Part shown: piece after piece, positions 36,838 through 46,077 of the stretch
How the letters are laid out: each line of letters starts with the position of its first letter
How positions within the stretch are numbered: the first letter of the stretch is position 1
Source of the DNA: Pontibacter burrus
Lineage (GTDB): Bacteria; Bacteroidota; Bacteroidia; Cytophagales; Hymenobacteraceae
Reading direction: 5' to 3'
DNA length: 64,000 nucleotides
Assembly: GCF_010686685.1 (NCBI RefSeq)
Contig: NZ_JAAGWD010000008.1
Span: 80,246 to 144,245 of the forward strand
The notes under the pieces: generated by a model
The model's database searches: none
What the model saw: only the letters and a program-made list of their open reading frames with translations
Told to the model about the DNA's origin: nothing
Program-made: the position numbers and the translations under genes

Positions 36838-37200
36838 ATGTCATGTCGAGCGAAGTCGAGACATCTTATGTGTCCGTTTCTTGTCATTTCGAGTGTTGCG
36901 AGAAATCTATCTCAGCCTATAGTTTGTAATGACCTAGCAGTGTGCGCAGCTCCTGCTAGCGTCTGTTGCTATAGTTTACTTTGCTTACTGCTGGAACCAA
37001 GCCGTACTTTTATAGTTGACTGTAATCCTGGGAGCTTTACTTACCTATCTTTTTATAGTTGCTTTGGTGCGCTCACGGCCGCGGGGCCCCGTCTTCGGGC
37101 ATCGCGCTGCTGCCTTCTTGCTACCCTCACTCTGCTCGGGTTGGCTGCGCCACCGCAACAAGTCAAAGGCGCTCAACCCAAAGACTGATAATACATTCGA
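36838..37200 (+). repeat. Composite intergenic repeat, copy A
   Basis: The ~850-bp gap 36735-37590 holds no gene. From 36838 there are GTCATGTCGAGCGAAGTCGAG-type repeats (one base shortened here), then a GTCATTTCGAG unit, then a block from 37028 (CCTGGGAGCTTTACT...) containing GCCGCGGGGCCCCGTCTTCG and ending CGCTCAACCCAAAGACTGA near 37187. The same blocks occur in reverse orientation at 45706-46070. Short open frames inside it are artefacts of high GC. Confidence 0.8.
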
Positions 37201-37446
37201 TAGTTGTTGCTCTAACTATAGTTTGCTATATGTCTCTTGGATAAAGCAGATCGATTTTTCTCGTGGCTATAGTTCCGTAGGGACAGGTAAACCTGTCCTG
37301 CTCATGGTTTGAAACTATAGTAGTAGAAGAAAGTCCCCCTTAGAAGGGGGCGGGGGATAACAAACCGTAACAATGAAACTATAGCTCCAACTACATCAGA
37401 AGCCCCAATCCTGTAAATCCATTAATCCAGAAAATCCTGATTCAGA

Positions 37447-37488
37447 CAAACTTTCTAACTTCCAAACTTTTTAACTTTCTAACTCAAA
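37447..37488. repeat. AACTTTCTAACTT-type low-complexity repeat
   Basis: A pyrimidine-rich stretch made of AACTTTCTAACTTCC and AAACTTTTTAACTTTC units. A 32-bp block is identical to one at 55037-55070. Related stretches occur at 33958-34015 and, inverted, at 54905-54945. All are intergenic. Confidence 0.7.
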
Positions 37489-37502
37489 CATTTTCCTTTC
37501 AC

Positions 37503-37510
37503 TATATTTG
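37503..37510 (+). promoter_or_regulatory. Putative -7 box (TATATTTG) for pgk
   Basis: A perfect TAnnTTTG box 80 bp before the pgk ATG, giving a leader of about 75 nt. No clear TTG at -33. Confidence 0.45.
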
Positions 37511-37590
37511 CTCATCTTTAGAACTTTCAGCAACAAAATAAGCTGAAACTCGAACAACGTAAACAAGAAATGAAACTATAACCTTACCTC

Positions 37591-38790
37591 ATGAAGACGA
37601 TTGACCAGTATAACTTTGCCGGCAAAAAAGCGCTAGTACGGGTAGACTTTAACGTGCCCCTCGATGCCGATTACCGCATTACCGACGATACCCGTATCCG
37701 GGCGGCTGTACCTACCATTCAGAAAATTTTAGCCGATGGCGGCGCTGTTATCTTGATGTCGCATTTGGGCAGACCTAAGAGCGGACCAGAAGAGAAGTAC
37801 TCATTAAAGCATTTGGTAAGCCGTCTGTCGCAGGAGTTTAACACCAATGTGCTTTTTGCGGAAGATTGCGTTGGCCCACAGGCGGCACAACTGGCGCAGG
37901 AATTAAAGCCAGGTGAAATTTTGTTGCTGGAAAACCTGCGTTTCCATAAAGCCGAAGAAAAAGGCGATGCCGATTTTGCAAAAGAGCTGGCTACCCTGGG
38001 CGATGTGTATGTGAATGATGCCTTCGGAACGGCTCACCGCGAGCACGCTTCTACGGCCGTTATTGCCCGCTACTTCCCGAAAGACAAAGTAATGGGTTAC
38101 GTAATGCAGGCTGAGTTAGACAACGCGCGTCGTGTGCTGGGCAATGCAGAGCGTCCTTACACAGCCATTATGGGTGGTGCTAAGATTTCAGATAAGATCC
38201 TGATCATCGAAAAACTGATGGACCGCGTGGACAACCTGCTGATCGGCGGTGGTATGAGCTATACGTTTGTGAAGGCAGATGGCGGCGAGATCGGTTCGTC
38301 GTTGGTGGAAGAAGATAAAATTGACCTGGCGAAGCGCCTGATTGCCATGGCCCGCGAAAAAGGTGTAAATCTGATGATCCCGGTTGATTCTGTGATTGCC
38401 GATGCATTCAGCAACGAAGCCAATATTGACACCAGCCTGAGCCACCACATTAAACCGCTTTGGATGGGCCTAGACATTGGACCAACAGCCCGCGAAATGT
38501 ACGCCGACGTTATCCGCAACTCTAAAACTATACTTTGGAATGGCCCGATGGGTGTGTTCGAGATGTCGAACTTCTCGGTGGGTACCGAAGCTGTGGCCGA
38601 TGCCGTAGTAGATGCCACGCGCATGGGTGCTTACTCACTGATCGGCGGTGGCGATTCGGCTGCAGCGGTTAACAAGTTTGGCTATGGCGACAAGGTATCC
38701 TATGTATCGACGGGTGGCGGTGCGCTGCTGGAGTACATGGAAGGTAAAACCCTGCCAGGTGTAGCCGCCATCGAGCGTGACGATTACTAA
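37591..38790 (+). CDS. pgk: Phosphoglycerate kinase
   Basis: 399 residues, the usual length. It interconverts 1,3-bisphosphoglycerate and 3-phosphoglycerate with ATP in glycolysis and gluconeogenesis. Visible signatures are [14 protein letters not shown] (substrate site), [23 protein letters not shown], the hinge [16 protein letters not shown] and the nucleotide end [13 protein letters not shown]. It has its own promoter and terminator. No CTATAG occurs inside the gene, although the flanks are full of it. Confidence 0.97.
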   Translation: MKTIDQYNFAGKKALVRVDFNVPLDADYRITDDTRIRAAVPTIQKILADGGAVILMSHLGRPKSGPEEKYSLKHLVSRLSQEFNTNVLFAEDCVGPQAAQLAQELKPGEILLLENLRFHKAEEKGDADFAKELATLGDVYVNDAFGTAHREHASTAVIARYFPKDKVMGYVMQAELDNARRVLGNAERPYTAIMGGAKISDKILIIEKLMDRVDNLLIGGGMSYTFVKADGGEIGSSLVEEDKIDLAKRLIAMAREKGVNLMIPVDSVIADAFSNEANIDTSLSHHIKPLWMGLDIGPTAREMYADVIRNSKTILWNGPMGVFEMSNFSVGTEAVADAVVDATRMGAYSLIGGGDSAAAVNKFGYGDKVSYVSTGGGALLEYMEGKTLPGVAAIERDDY

Positions 38791-38811
38791 ACTATAGTTA
38801 GCTATAGTTAC

Positions 38812-38846
38812 AAAACGCCCTGCTACTGAAAAGTGGCAGGGCGTTT
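38812..38846 (+). terminator. Terminator after pgk
   Basis: AAAACGCCCTGC / GCAGGGCGTTT with a 12-base loop, 22 bp after the stop, T-rich downstream. Confidence 0.85.
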
Positions 38847-39037
38847 ATAGTTTATACTCATCTGCCACTGCTTTATCAGTTCTTTTTCTTATATTCTATA
38901 ATTACTATACTTGCAAGTGGGTTATCCTATATTTTCATCCACTTATTTTGATCATACATAACTAAGCATATCCTGGATGAAGTGCTGATGAATTTCGGTT
39001 TTACTTTTACATTACCTGGCTGACAGTTAAAACACAT

Positions 39038-39820
39038 ATGAAAAGAAGAGATTTTATAAAAAATACCACGTTTGCAACTGTCGGAGTTACAGTAATAGAT
39101 CATGAGGAATTGTTCAGAAAGTCTTCGGATGTAACAAGGAAGATTTTTCTGACAGGTGGTGGCTACGATCCGGTAACCATAAAGTACCTGATTTCACTCA
39201 CAGGTAAAGAAAATCCGAAAGTGTGTTTCTTACCAACTCCTGTGGGAGACAGTGAAGCTTACATTCAAAAATGGTTTGAGATTGCTAAAACATTACCGTT
39301 ACAGCCATATGCTCAAAAGGTGTTCATTTCTTCGGAAGAGCAGAACGTACCCTTTGAAGATACACTTCTAAAAATGGATGCGATACTGGTTACAGGCGGA
39401 AATACACTAAATGCTATGACGTTGTGGAAAGCCCATGGCATTGATAAAATTTTAAGAAAGGCATGGGAAAATGGGGTTGTTTTAACGGGGCCGAGCGCCG
39501 GAGCAATTTGCTGGTTTGAGGAAGGTCTTTCAGATTCTCGTCCGGTTCAGCTGACAACTGTAAAAGGATTAGGCTTTTTAAAAGGAAGTAACTGCCCACA
39601 TTATCATTCTGAAAAGAACAGAAGACCAATGTACCTTAAAATGATTGAGGAAGGTAAATTACTTCCCGGGTATGCCTGCGATGAAACGGCAGGTTTGTAT
39701 TTCGAAAACAATAAGCTTAAAAGAGTAGTTTCTCAGAATAAGGACGATAAGGCTTATCAGATAAGCATTAAAAATGGCAAGGCTCTCGAAACCACTTTAG
39801 AAACAGAATTAATAAAATAG
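39038..39820 (+). CDS. Peptidase S51 / peptidase-E-like protein
   Basis: 260 residues. The N-terminus (MKRRDFIKNTTFATVGVT) has a twin-Arg-like export look. The peptidase E fold shows KIFLTGGGYDPVTIKYLI, AILVTGGNTLNAMTLWK (the GGN motif), the nucleophilic Ser in LTGPSAGAICWFEEG, and a His in CPHYHSEKN. Members of S51 cleave Asp-X dipeptides or cyanophycin; which applies here is unknown. The gene is more AT-rich than its neighbours and free of CTATAG, so recent acquisition is possible. Confidence 0.87.
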   Translation: MKRRDFIKNTTFATVGVTVIDHEELFRKSSDVTRKIFLTGGGYDPVTIKYLISLTGKENPKVCFLPTPVGDSEAYIQKWFEIAKTLPLQPYAQKVFISSEEQNVPFEDTLLKMDAILVTGGNTLNAMTLWKAHGIDKILRKAWENGVVLTGPSAGAICWFEEGLSDSRPVQLTTVKGLGFLKGSNCPHYHSEKNRRPMYLKMIEEGKLLPGYACDETAGLYFENNKLKRVVSQNKDDKAYQISIKNGKALETTLETELIK

Positions 39821-39860
39821 TCAGCCAATCTCTATTTATAGTTTGTAAAAGTAAATCCCA

Positions 39861-40193
39861 ATGCACCCACAAGTAACTGACTACATCACCAACTCCGGCA
39901 ACCAGCAGGAAATCCTGCAAACGATACGCCAGCTCATCCTCGATACCATACCGAATGTAACCGAAGAATTTAAGTGGAGCCGGCCAGTTTTCAGAGCTGA
40001 TAAAGATTTTGCTTACCTTAAAACGGCAAAGGCCTATGTTACGCTGGGTTTCTTTAACTTTCAGAAGCTGCAAGACCCGGATAATCGGCTGGAAGGCACC
40101 GGCAAGGACATGCGCCATATCAAGCTAAAAACGATAAATGACATAGACCGCGAACTGCTGACTGCATGGTTTAAAACCGCAACAACAATCTAA
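39861..40193 (+). CDS. DUF1801 domain protein
   Basis: 110 residues of the DUF1801/YdhG-like fold. The typical N-terminal helix and core are ILQTIRQLILDTIPNVTEEF, then KWSRPVFRADKDFAYL and AYVTLGFFNFQKLQDPDNRL, and the ending is RHIKLKTINDID. The biochemical role is not established. It ends one base before the next gene starts, so the two are an operon. Confidence 0.9.
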   Translation: MHPQVTDYITNSGNQQEILQTIRQLILDTIPNVTEEFKWSRPVFRADKDFAYLKTAKAYVTLGFFNFQKLQDPDNRLEGTGKDMRHIKLKTINDIDRELLTAWFKTATTI

Positions 40194-40194
40194 C

Positions 40195-40662
40195 ATGACT
40201 ACCCAGAAACTCCACATCCAGGCCGCCCTGCAAATCCTGAAACCGGCGCACGAAGTGTTTCAAGCTATAGTTGATCCGGCTAAAATGTCGAACTATTTTA
40301 TTTCGGAAGCCTCCGGACCGATGGAAGAAGGCAAAACGGTAACCTGGAAATTCCCCGAGTTTGATGAGACCTTCCCGGTGCGGGTGGGCAAAGTGGAACA
40401 GGATAAGTATATCTCCTACTACTGGGATGGCACCGATGGCACCGAGCTTCTGGTAGAGATGACGCTTACCCCAAAAGGCGACAATGCTACGGTGGTAACT
40501 ATAACCGAAAAGGAAATGGATAATAACGAAGAAGGGCTGAACTGGTTAAAAGGCAACACAGCCGGCTGGGCCAACTTCCTGGCCTGCCTGAAAGCCTACC
40601 TGGAGCATGGTATTAACCTGCGCAAAGGCGCTTTTGATTTTATGAAGCCGGACCAACTATAG
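40195..40662 (+). CDS. SRPBCC / AHSA1-like domain protein
   Basis: 155 residues with the START-like helix-grip fold. The N-terminal strand and helix are QILKPAHEVFQAIVDPAKMS, followed by KTVTWKFPEFDETFPVRVGK and VTITEKEMDNNEEGLNWLKG, and the terminal helix is GWANFLACLKAYLEHGINLR. Such proteins bind hydrophobic ligands or assist chaperones. The stop codon is TAG of a CTATAG motif. Operonic with the DUF1801 gene. Confidence 0.9.
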   Translation: MTTQKLHIQAALQILKPAHEVFQAIVDPAKMSNYFISEASGPMEEGKTVTWKFPEFDETFPVRVGKVEQDKYISYYWDGTDGTELLVEMTLTPKGDNATVVTITEKEMDNNEEGLNWLKGNTAGWANFLACLKAYLEHGINLRKGAFDFMKPDQL

Positions 40663-40717
40663 TTACAGCACCCGTACGTACAACAAACTATAGTTACGCA
40701 CTTATTTTAGCTGCTAC

Positions 40718-41623
40718 ATGCTCTCGCATAAACACGAAATTTTTATGGAAGTGGCGCGGCTGCTTAGCTTTACCAAAGCCAGCCAAACGCTGTTTATCAG
40801 CCAGTCAGCACTTAGCAAGCAGGTAAAGGCGCTGGAAGAATACTATAAGACCGGCTTGTTTGAGCGCCTGGGAAATACCATCATTCTGACGCCTGCCGGC
40901 AAACTGCTTTACGATAAACTTCTGGTAGCCAAACAACTGCAGCACGAGCTTTACCATGAGTTTCAGCAACTGAACGAGAACTTTTCGCCGCAGGTAAACA
41001 TGCTGCTGGGTGCCAGCACCACCATTTCGCTGTACATTCTGCCACCGGTGCTGTCGGCGTACCTGCAACAAAACCCTAGCGTAAATATTACACTCCGCAA
41101 CCGCAACTCCGAAAACATCCTGAAAGCCCTGCTCGACCATGAACTGGACTTGGGCATTGTGGAAGGCATCAGCAAGGTAAGCAACGTAACTTACACCCCT
41201 TTCCTGACCGATGATGTGATAGCCGTTTGCTCGGCACGCAACCCGCTTAAAAAACAACAGCTAGAAGTAAAAGACCTGTACGATATTCCGCTGGCCCTGC
41301 GCGAGCACGGTTCCGGAACGCTGGCCGTGCTGGAAGCTGCGCTGGAGAAAAAGAACATTGACCTACGGGCGCTGCCGATCCGCATCCGACTGGGTGGCAC
41401 CGAAGCCCTGAAAAACTTTGTGCGCGTTGATACCTGTCTTGCTTTTTTACCCCGCCAGGCTGTGCTGAAGGAACTACAGACCGGCGAACTGGTTGAAGTA
41501 ACTATAAAAGACCTGAAGGTGGTACGAAGCTTCAATTTTATACAGCGCAAAGGCACTGAAAGCAATTTTCCTTACAAAAGTTTCATACAATTTACCAAAC
41601 GCCATTATTCCAAACGGGCATAG
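40718..41623 (+). CDS. LysR family transcriptional regulator
   Basis: 301 residues. The N-terminal winged helix-turn-helix covers about 1-65 (FMEVARLLSFTKASQTLFIS, QSALSKQVKALEEYYKTGLF). A periplasmic-binding-like effector domain (about 90-295) follows. LysR regulators usually control a neighbour. Here threonine synthase lies downstream and the small START-fold gene upstream. The target cannot be told. Confidence 0.93.
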   Translation: MLSHKHEIFMEVARLLSFTKASQTLFISQSALSKQVKALEEYYKTGLFERLGNTIILTPAGKLLYDKLLVAKQLQHELYHEFQQLNENFSPQVNMLLGASTTISLYILPPVLSAYLQQNPSVNITLRNRNSENILKALLDHELDLGIVEGISKVSNVTYTPFLTDDVIAVCSARNPLKKQQLEVKDLYDIPLALREHGSGTLAVLEAALEKKNIDLRALPIRIRLGGTEALKNFVRVDTCLAFLPRQAVLKELQTGELVEVTIKDLKVVRSFNFIQRKGTESNFPYKSFIQFTKRHYSKRA

Positions 41624-41689
41624 CCTATTCCAATTTGCCATTTTGTTTCGTCATATCCTGTCTGCTTCTTGCCGTACACAGATTCAGAT

Positions 41690-42895
41690 ATGCAGACGAC
41701 ACTCGATAACCAGATAAGCCACCTTAGCACCCTGACCTGCTCTCGTTGTGGTACCCCTTATTCCGCTTTTCAAAAGCAGACCGTTTCGCCTTGCTGCCAC
41801 ATGCCGCTGCTGGCGCAGTATTTAAAAGGCATTCACTTCCCGAAATCCGAACTGAAGAAGCGCGAAGGTACCATGTGGCGCTACAAAGAAATGCTGCCCG
41901 TATTGCATCCGGAAAACATCGTGAGTCTGGGTGAAGGCTTTACACCCATCCTTACGCTTAAAAACTTAGCCGAAAAGTACGAGCTAAGCACGTTGTTGCT
42001 GAAAGATGAAGGCCAAAACCCTACCGGTTCGTTTAAGGCCCGCGGGCTGAGTATGGCCATTTCAAAGGCAAAAGAACATGGTGTGGAAGGCTGCATTATA
42101 CCAACTGCTGGTAATGCTGGTGTAGCCATGGCTGCTTACTGCGCCAAAGCCGGTATGCGTGCAACCGTAGTAATGCCCCGCCACACGCCAAAAGCCTTTA
42201 AGGAAGAATGCTACTGGTATGGTGCTGAAGTGGTGTTGATTGACGGCCTGATAAACGATTGTGCTGCCAAAGTAAAAGAATTGAACCAGAGTGGCGAGCT
42301 ATTGGATGTATCGACGCTAAAGGAACCGTACCGCCTGGAAGGGAAAAAAACAATGGGCTACGAAATTGCCGAGCAACTAAACTGGACCCTGCCCGATGTG
42401 ATCCTATACCCTGCTGGCGGCGGTACCGGTTTAATTGGAATCTGGAAAGCGTTTAAGGAAATGCAGCAACTTGGCTGGTTAGATGAAACTATAAAATTAC
42501 CCCGCATGATTGCCGTACAGGCCGCCAACTGCCAGCCACTTATCGAAACCTTAGCGGGCCGTCAGCCCAACGCACAGAACTATGTAGGAAAACCAACTAT
42601 AGCCAACGGCCTGGCGGTGCCCCGCCCTTTAGGCGAAGCACTTATGCTGCAAACCATCCAGGATTCAGGCGGCACGGCTGTTAGTATTACAGAAGCTGAA
42701 ATGGTAACAGGGCTGAAAGAATTAGGCGCAGCAGAAGGATTGTTTGTGGCACCCGAAGGTGCAGCAGTCTGGATGGCAACCCGCAAATTACTGGAGTCCG
42801 GCCTTATCTCGCCTGAAGAAAAGATCCTGCTGCTGAATACCGGGTCAGGTCAGAAGTATATGGAGAACCTTTCAGGGGTGTTTGGGCTGGAGTAG
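41690..42895 (+). CDS. thrC: Threonine synthase
   Basis: 401 residues from the ATG at 41690; an in-frame TTG lies 21 bp earlier. This PLP enzyme makes threonine from O-phosphohomoserine. A zinc-ribbon-like N-terminus (LTCSRCGTPYSAFQKQTVSP, then CCH) precedes the fold. The PLP lysine is in NPTGSFKARGLSMAIS, and the phosphate-binding loop is LYPAGGGTGLIGIWKAF. The zinc-ribbon start is common in this subgroup. The wider thr operon is not adjacent, so the exact substrate (threonine synthase or a related PLP lyase) is likely but not certain. Confidence 0.88.
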   Translation: MQTTLDNQISHLSTLTCSRCGTPYSAFQKQTVSPCCHMPLLAQYLKGIHFPKSELKKREGTMWRYKEMLPVLHPENIVSLGEGFTPILTLKNLAEKYELSTLLLKDEGQNPTGSFKARGLSMAISKAKEHGVEGCIIPTAGNAGVAMAAYCAKAGMRATVVMPRHTPKAFKEECYWYGAEVVLIDGLINDCAAKVKELNQSGELLDVSTLKEPYRLEGKKTMGYEIAEQLNWTLPDVILYPAGGGTGLIGIWKAFKEMQQLGWLDETIKLPRMIAVQAANCQPLIETLAGRQPNAQNYVGKPTIANGLAVPRPLGEALMLQTIQDSGGTAVSITEAEMVTGLKELGAAEGLFVAPEGAAVWMATRKLLESGLISPEEKILLLNTGSGQKYMENLSGVFGLE

Positions 42896-42917
42896 TTGGG
42901 CTGGGATTTCATGGTGT

Positions 42918-43136
42918 GATAACCCACCCCAACCCCTCCGAGGATGGGAATTTTGCTTCTGTCAACAAAGATATGCTGGCGCGGATCATAGATCCGCGCC
43001 GTTCTATAATGTCGGATTTGTAATCCGACTGGGCCAGAGGCCCAAACTATAGTTCGTCACGAGCGAGGACGCTCGCGCCATAAGTTTACGTAACTTAAAA
43101 GAAATTCCCCTCCTCGGAGGGGTTAGGGGTGAGTTT
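42918..43136. repeat. Inverted ~33-bp arms enclosing the 104-bp element
   Basis: The left arm (42918-42955, AACCCACCCCAACCCCTCCG...) is matched by the complement of the right arm (43099-43136, ...CGGAGGGGTTAGGGGTGAGT). The arms could pair over the enclosed 104-bp repeat. A related AACCCACCCCTACCCCTCCC unit stands alone at 45528. Confidence 0.75.
42977..43080. repeat. 104-bp structured intergenic repeat, copy 2
   Basis: Same length, same ends (TGGCGCG ... CGCGCCA) and same order of palindromes as 18176-18279: GCGGATC-ATA-GATCCGC, GTCGGATT-TGT-AATCCGAC (43011-43029), GGGCCAGAGGCCC and CGAGCGAGGACGCTCG. The hairpin at 43011 differs from copy 1 by two paired changes that keep the stem. Confidence 0.85.
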
Positions 43137-43159
43137 GCTACATAAGAAATAAACTATAG

Positions 43160-43681
43160 TCACGCGCCGTTTGCCTGTCCGCGTAGCACGCGGGCGGTTA
43201 CCAGCAACTGGCCTACATGACGCATACTGTGCTCGGCGGCATGAAACAACAAGCCTATCACTGTAGATTCTACCTGCGCCCGGCCTACCCTGCGTACATC
43301 GGTCATAGTATTTTCATCGGTTTGCCGGATCTGTTCCAGTGCCTTATCTACCTGTTCGTGAAAAGCCTGGACCAGGTCCTGGGCTGTGGCTTCGGTGGGT
43401 TTTCCTTCGGCGTACAAGTAGGCCAGTTGTTCTTCAGAAAGCGCTTCGCCACGAGCATAAGTAAGCAGGCGCTGCAGGATGCCAGTTAAGTGCTGCAGGT
43501 GGTACCCCACCGATGCTACCCCGGCTGGCCGTTCCCACATCAGGTCTTCCGGAAACTCGTGCATGTAATTCTCTACTTCGTCGCGGGCCTGCAACAGTGC
43601 GTGTGCCACCGGTTGTAACAAGGCAGGTACACCGGCTACGGGACCGCGAAGCCATACTTCCAGGTTTTTGGTTTGTGTCAT
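43160..43681 (-). CDS. DinB family protein
   Basis: 173 residues, a four-helix bundle with the DinB metal-binding histidines: one in VGYHLQHLTGILQRLL and two in LLFHAAEHSMRHVGQLL. The family includes thiol-dependent transferases and many of unknown function. It is followed on the same strand by nothing near and preceded by the oxidoreductase gene by 33 bp, so they are probably cotranscribed. Confidence 0.9.
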   Translation of the reverse strand: MTQTKNLEVWLRGPVAGVPALLQPVAHALLQARDEVENYMHEFPEDLMWERPAGVASVGYHLQHLTGILQRLLTYARGEALSEEQLAYLYAEGKPTEATAQDLVQAFHEQVDKALEQIRQTDENTMTDVRRVGRAQVESTVIGLLFHAAEHSMRHVGQLLVTARVLRGQANGA

Positions 43682-43714
43682 GATGTTGGAATTAAGTATG
43701 AACTATAGTTTGGA

Positions 43715-44659
43715 TTAGCTTACATGCACTATAACTTTGCCACGTGTTTTGCGTGTTTCTACCTGCTCGTGGGCTTTGGCTATGTCTTCGAAATCATACA
43801 CATGCGATACGTGTGCTGTCAGTTTTCCCTGGCTCATCAGATCCGCGATCTTTGCCATGTCTTCGCCGCTGGAGTGCACCAGGTAATTTTTGGCTTCAAT
43901 ATTCCGCTTTTTGGCTTCCTCCTGCACCGCTTCTTTTGCTCCGCCAAGTATAGAGATCAGTTTACCGCCTTCCTTCAGGCATTTTAACGAGCGCAGCGAA
44001 TTCTCCTCACCCAGCGAGTCGAGTACAATATCGGCATCCATCACCACGTCTTCTACTTTATATTCGTTGTAATCGATCTGCTCATCTGCTCCCATGTTCA
44101 TTATAAAATCGTGGTTCTCTTTGGATGCGGTGCCAATTACAAAAGCCTTAAAATATTTGGCGATCTGTACCGCAAAATGTCCCACACCACCGGCAGCGGC
44201 ATGCACCAGCACGCGCTGACCCGGCTGTATATCGGCTTCGTTTACCAATACCTGCCAGGCAGTAAGAGCAGCAAGAGTTGCGGCGGCGGCTTCGTGGTGC
44301 GGTATGTTAGCGGGCTTGTGTGCCAGGTGTGCTTCGGGTGCGGCTACATACTCAGCGTATGCTCTGCCATGCCCCGGGAAATTCACCATCCCAAATACCT
44401 CGTCGCCGGGTTTAAAGTAAGTTACCTTCTCCCCCGCTTCCACCACTTCTCCCGAAATGTCCCAGCCAAGAATAACAGGTTCAGTTTCTTTCAGCGTATT
44501 GTAGAGCGATTTGCCCTCGCGGGTTTTGGTGTCTACTGGGTTTATGCTAATGGCACGTACCTTTACCAGTACTTCGTCGTCTTTTATAATAGGCGTATCG
44601 AGCTCGGTCAGCTGAAGGCTTTCCGGTGCGCCAGGTTCGTTTACTACAAATGCTTTCAT
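43715..44659 (-). CDS. NADP-dependent quinone-oxidoreductase-type alcohol dehydrogenase
   Basis: 314 residues of the zinc-independent MDR superfamily. The GroES-like half contains VKVRAISINPVDTKTREGK and LGWDISGEVVEAGEKV. The Rossmann half has VLVHAAAGGVGHFAVQIAKY, with the AAAGGVGHFA dinucleotide motif. The zinc-ligand cysteines of classical ADHs are absent. It probably reduces quinones or enones. The DinB gene follows by 33 bp. Confidence 0.92.
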   Translation of the reverse strand: MKAFVVNEPGAPESLQLTELDTPIIKDDEVLVKVRAISINPVDTKTREGKSLYNTLKETEPVILGWDISGEVVEAGEKVTYFKPGDEVFGMVNFPGHGRAYAEYVAAPEAHLAHKPANIPHHEAAAATLAALTAWQVLVNEADIQPGQRVLVHAAAGGVGHFAVQIAKYFKAFVIGTASKENHDFIMNMGADEQIDYNEYKVEDVVMDADIVLDSLGEENSLRSLKCLKEGGKLISILGGAKEAVQEEAKKRNIEAKNYLVHSSGEDMAKIADLMSQGKLTAHVSHVYDFEDIAKAHEQVETRKTRGKVIVHVS

Positions 44660-44832
44660 AGTTATAGTTTAAATTAGCTTTATTATAGTTTCTTAACTTA
44701 AGATGTGACAAAAGGTTGTACAGATCGGCTTTGGTATGGTACCATCAGAAAAATCAAGCAAAGGCTGTTACTTCTTTATAACTTGCCTTCCCATTAGCTG
44801 CACACGTAGATAGCAGCGCATGAGTCAGAACT

Positions 44833-45054
44833 ATGGAAGAACAAAAGAACAACCCCTTGCACGGCAAAACACTGGAGCGCATACTGGTGCAGCTCGTAGA
44901 TTATTATGGCTGGGACGAACTGGGCTATAAGATCAACATCAACAGCTTTAACAATAACCCCAGCATAAACTCCAGCCTGAAATTCCTGCGTAAAACGCCC
45001 TGGGCCCGCCAGAAAGTAGAAGAACTGTACATCCAAACCTTTGCCAAAAAATAA
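44833..45054 (+). CDS. VF530 family (DUF2132) DNA-binding protein
   Basis: 73 residues. The family hallmark is clear: [40 protein letters not shown] and [17 protein letters not shown]. The small alpha-helical VF530 fold is described as DNA-binding. It ends 2 bp before the next gene. Confidence 0.93.
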   Translation: MEEQKNNPLHGKTLERILVQLVDYYGWDELGYKININSFNNNPSINSSLKFLRKTPWARQKVEELYIQTFAKK

Positions 45055-45056
45055 GC

Positions 45057-45446
45057 ATGAAAGACTATAAGAAATACTACATTATTCCGGCCGAGCCCGA
45101 ACTGGTATACGCCGCTCTCACCAACCCGCTCACCATACAAGCCTGGTCTGGCGAAGAAGCTGAAATGAGTACCGAACCCGGCTCCGAATTCTCATTATTC
45201 GAAGGCAGTATAGTTGGCAAAAACCTGGAATTTGAAGAAGGTAAAAAGCTGGTGCAGCAATGGTACTTCGGCGAGCAGGAAGAGCCCTCGATTGTAACTA
45301 TAAAACTACACCCGCACAAATACGGCACCTCCGCCGAGCTGCGTCACACCAACATCCCCGACCAGGATTATGATGATATAGTTGAAGGCTGGGATAACGT
45401 GTACTTCGGTTCGCTGATCGAGTTTTATGAAGACAATGAGGGGTAA
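45057..45446 (+). CDS. START-fold SRPBCC / AHSA1-like protein
   Basis: 129 residues. The start KDYKKYYIIPAEPELVYAAL is the typical AHSA1 N-terminal strand and helix. LTNPLTIQAWSGEEAEMSTE, FEEGKKLVQQWYFGEQEEPS and SAELRHTNIPDQDYDDIVEG continue the fold, with the terminal helix GWDNVYFGSLIEFYE. It follows the VF530 gene by 2 bp and is probably in the same operon. It is shorter than its relative at 40195. Confidence 0.88.
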   Translation: MKDYKKYYIIPAEPELVYAALTNPLTIQAWSGEEAEMSTEPGSEFSLFEGSIVGKNLEFEEGKKLVQQWYFGEQEEPSIVTIKLHPHKYGTSAELRHTNIPDQDYDDIVEGWDNVYFGSLIEFYEDNEG

Positions 45447-45705
45447 AACTTGTCTGAATAAGGATTTACAGGATTTTAGGATTTTCAGGATTGGAGCTGA
45501 GCTAGAGTGCTATTGTTAGCATTTAACCCACCCCTACCCCTCCCGGGAGGGGAATTTTCTGCCATTACTACTTCACCAGTTATAGTTCTATAGTTACAGC
45601 CTATGATTCGGACAGGTCGCAGCCTGGCCCACGAAACTACCACCACGAAAAGGCGATGCAACTATAGCCATTCAACAAACTATAGGAACACTTGCTATCG
45701 AATGA

Positions 45706-46070
45706 TCTCAGTCTTTGGGTTGAGCGCCTTGTAGATTTCTGGTGCCGCCAGGCATTGCGAGGAACGAGCAAAAGAAAGGTACACCGCGCGATGCCCGAAG
45801 ACGGGGCCCCGCGGCCATGAGCGCACCAAAGTATCTATAGAACCATAGGTCAGTAAAGCTCCCAGGAATAGAGTCAGTTTGAAACTATAGCTTGGTGCAG
45901 GTTGGAAGAATCTTCAACTAAAGGACATATAAGATGTCTCGACTATCGCTCAGGATGACAAAAGAGAACTATAGACTGAGATAGATTTCTCACGCTGTTC
46001 GAAATGACAATAGAAGTTAACTATAGGCATATAAGATGCCTCGGCAGACGCTCGACATGACGAACGGTAT
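45706..46070 (-). repeat. Composite intergenic repeat, copy B (inverted relative to copy A)
   Basis: Within the 630-bp gap 45447-46077, which has no gene. It holds TCAGTCTTTGGGTTGAGCGC near 45709, CGAAGACGGGGCCCCGCGGC near 45799, GAGATAGATTTCTCACGCTG near 45978 and ATGCCTCGGCAGACGCTCGA near 46035. All are reverse complements of blocks in 36838-37200, in the mirror order. Several AACTATAG motifs are interspersed. Confidence 0.8.
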
Positions 46071-46077
46071 ACTACCC

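Noticed and set aside
36838..37312. Several plus-strand open frames in the gap before pgk
   Set aside because: They follow GC-rich repeat DNA that recurs inverted at 45.7-46.1 kb. The frames are not conserved between the copies.
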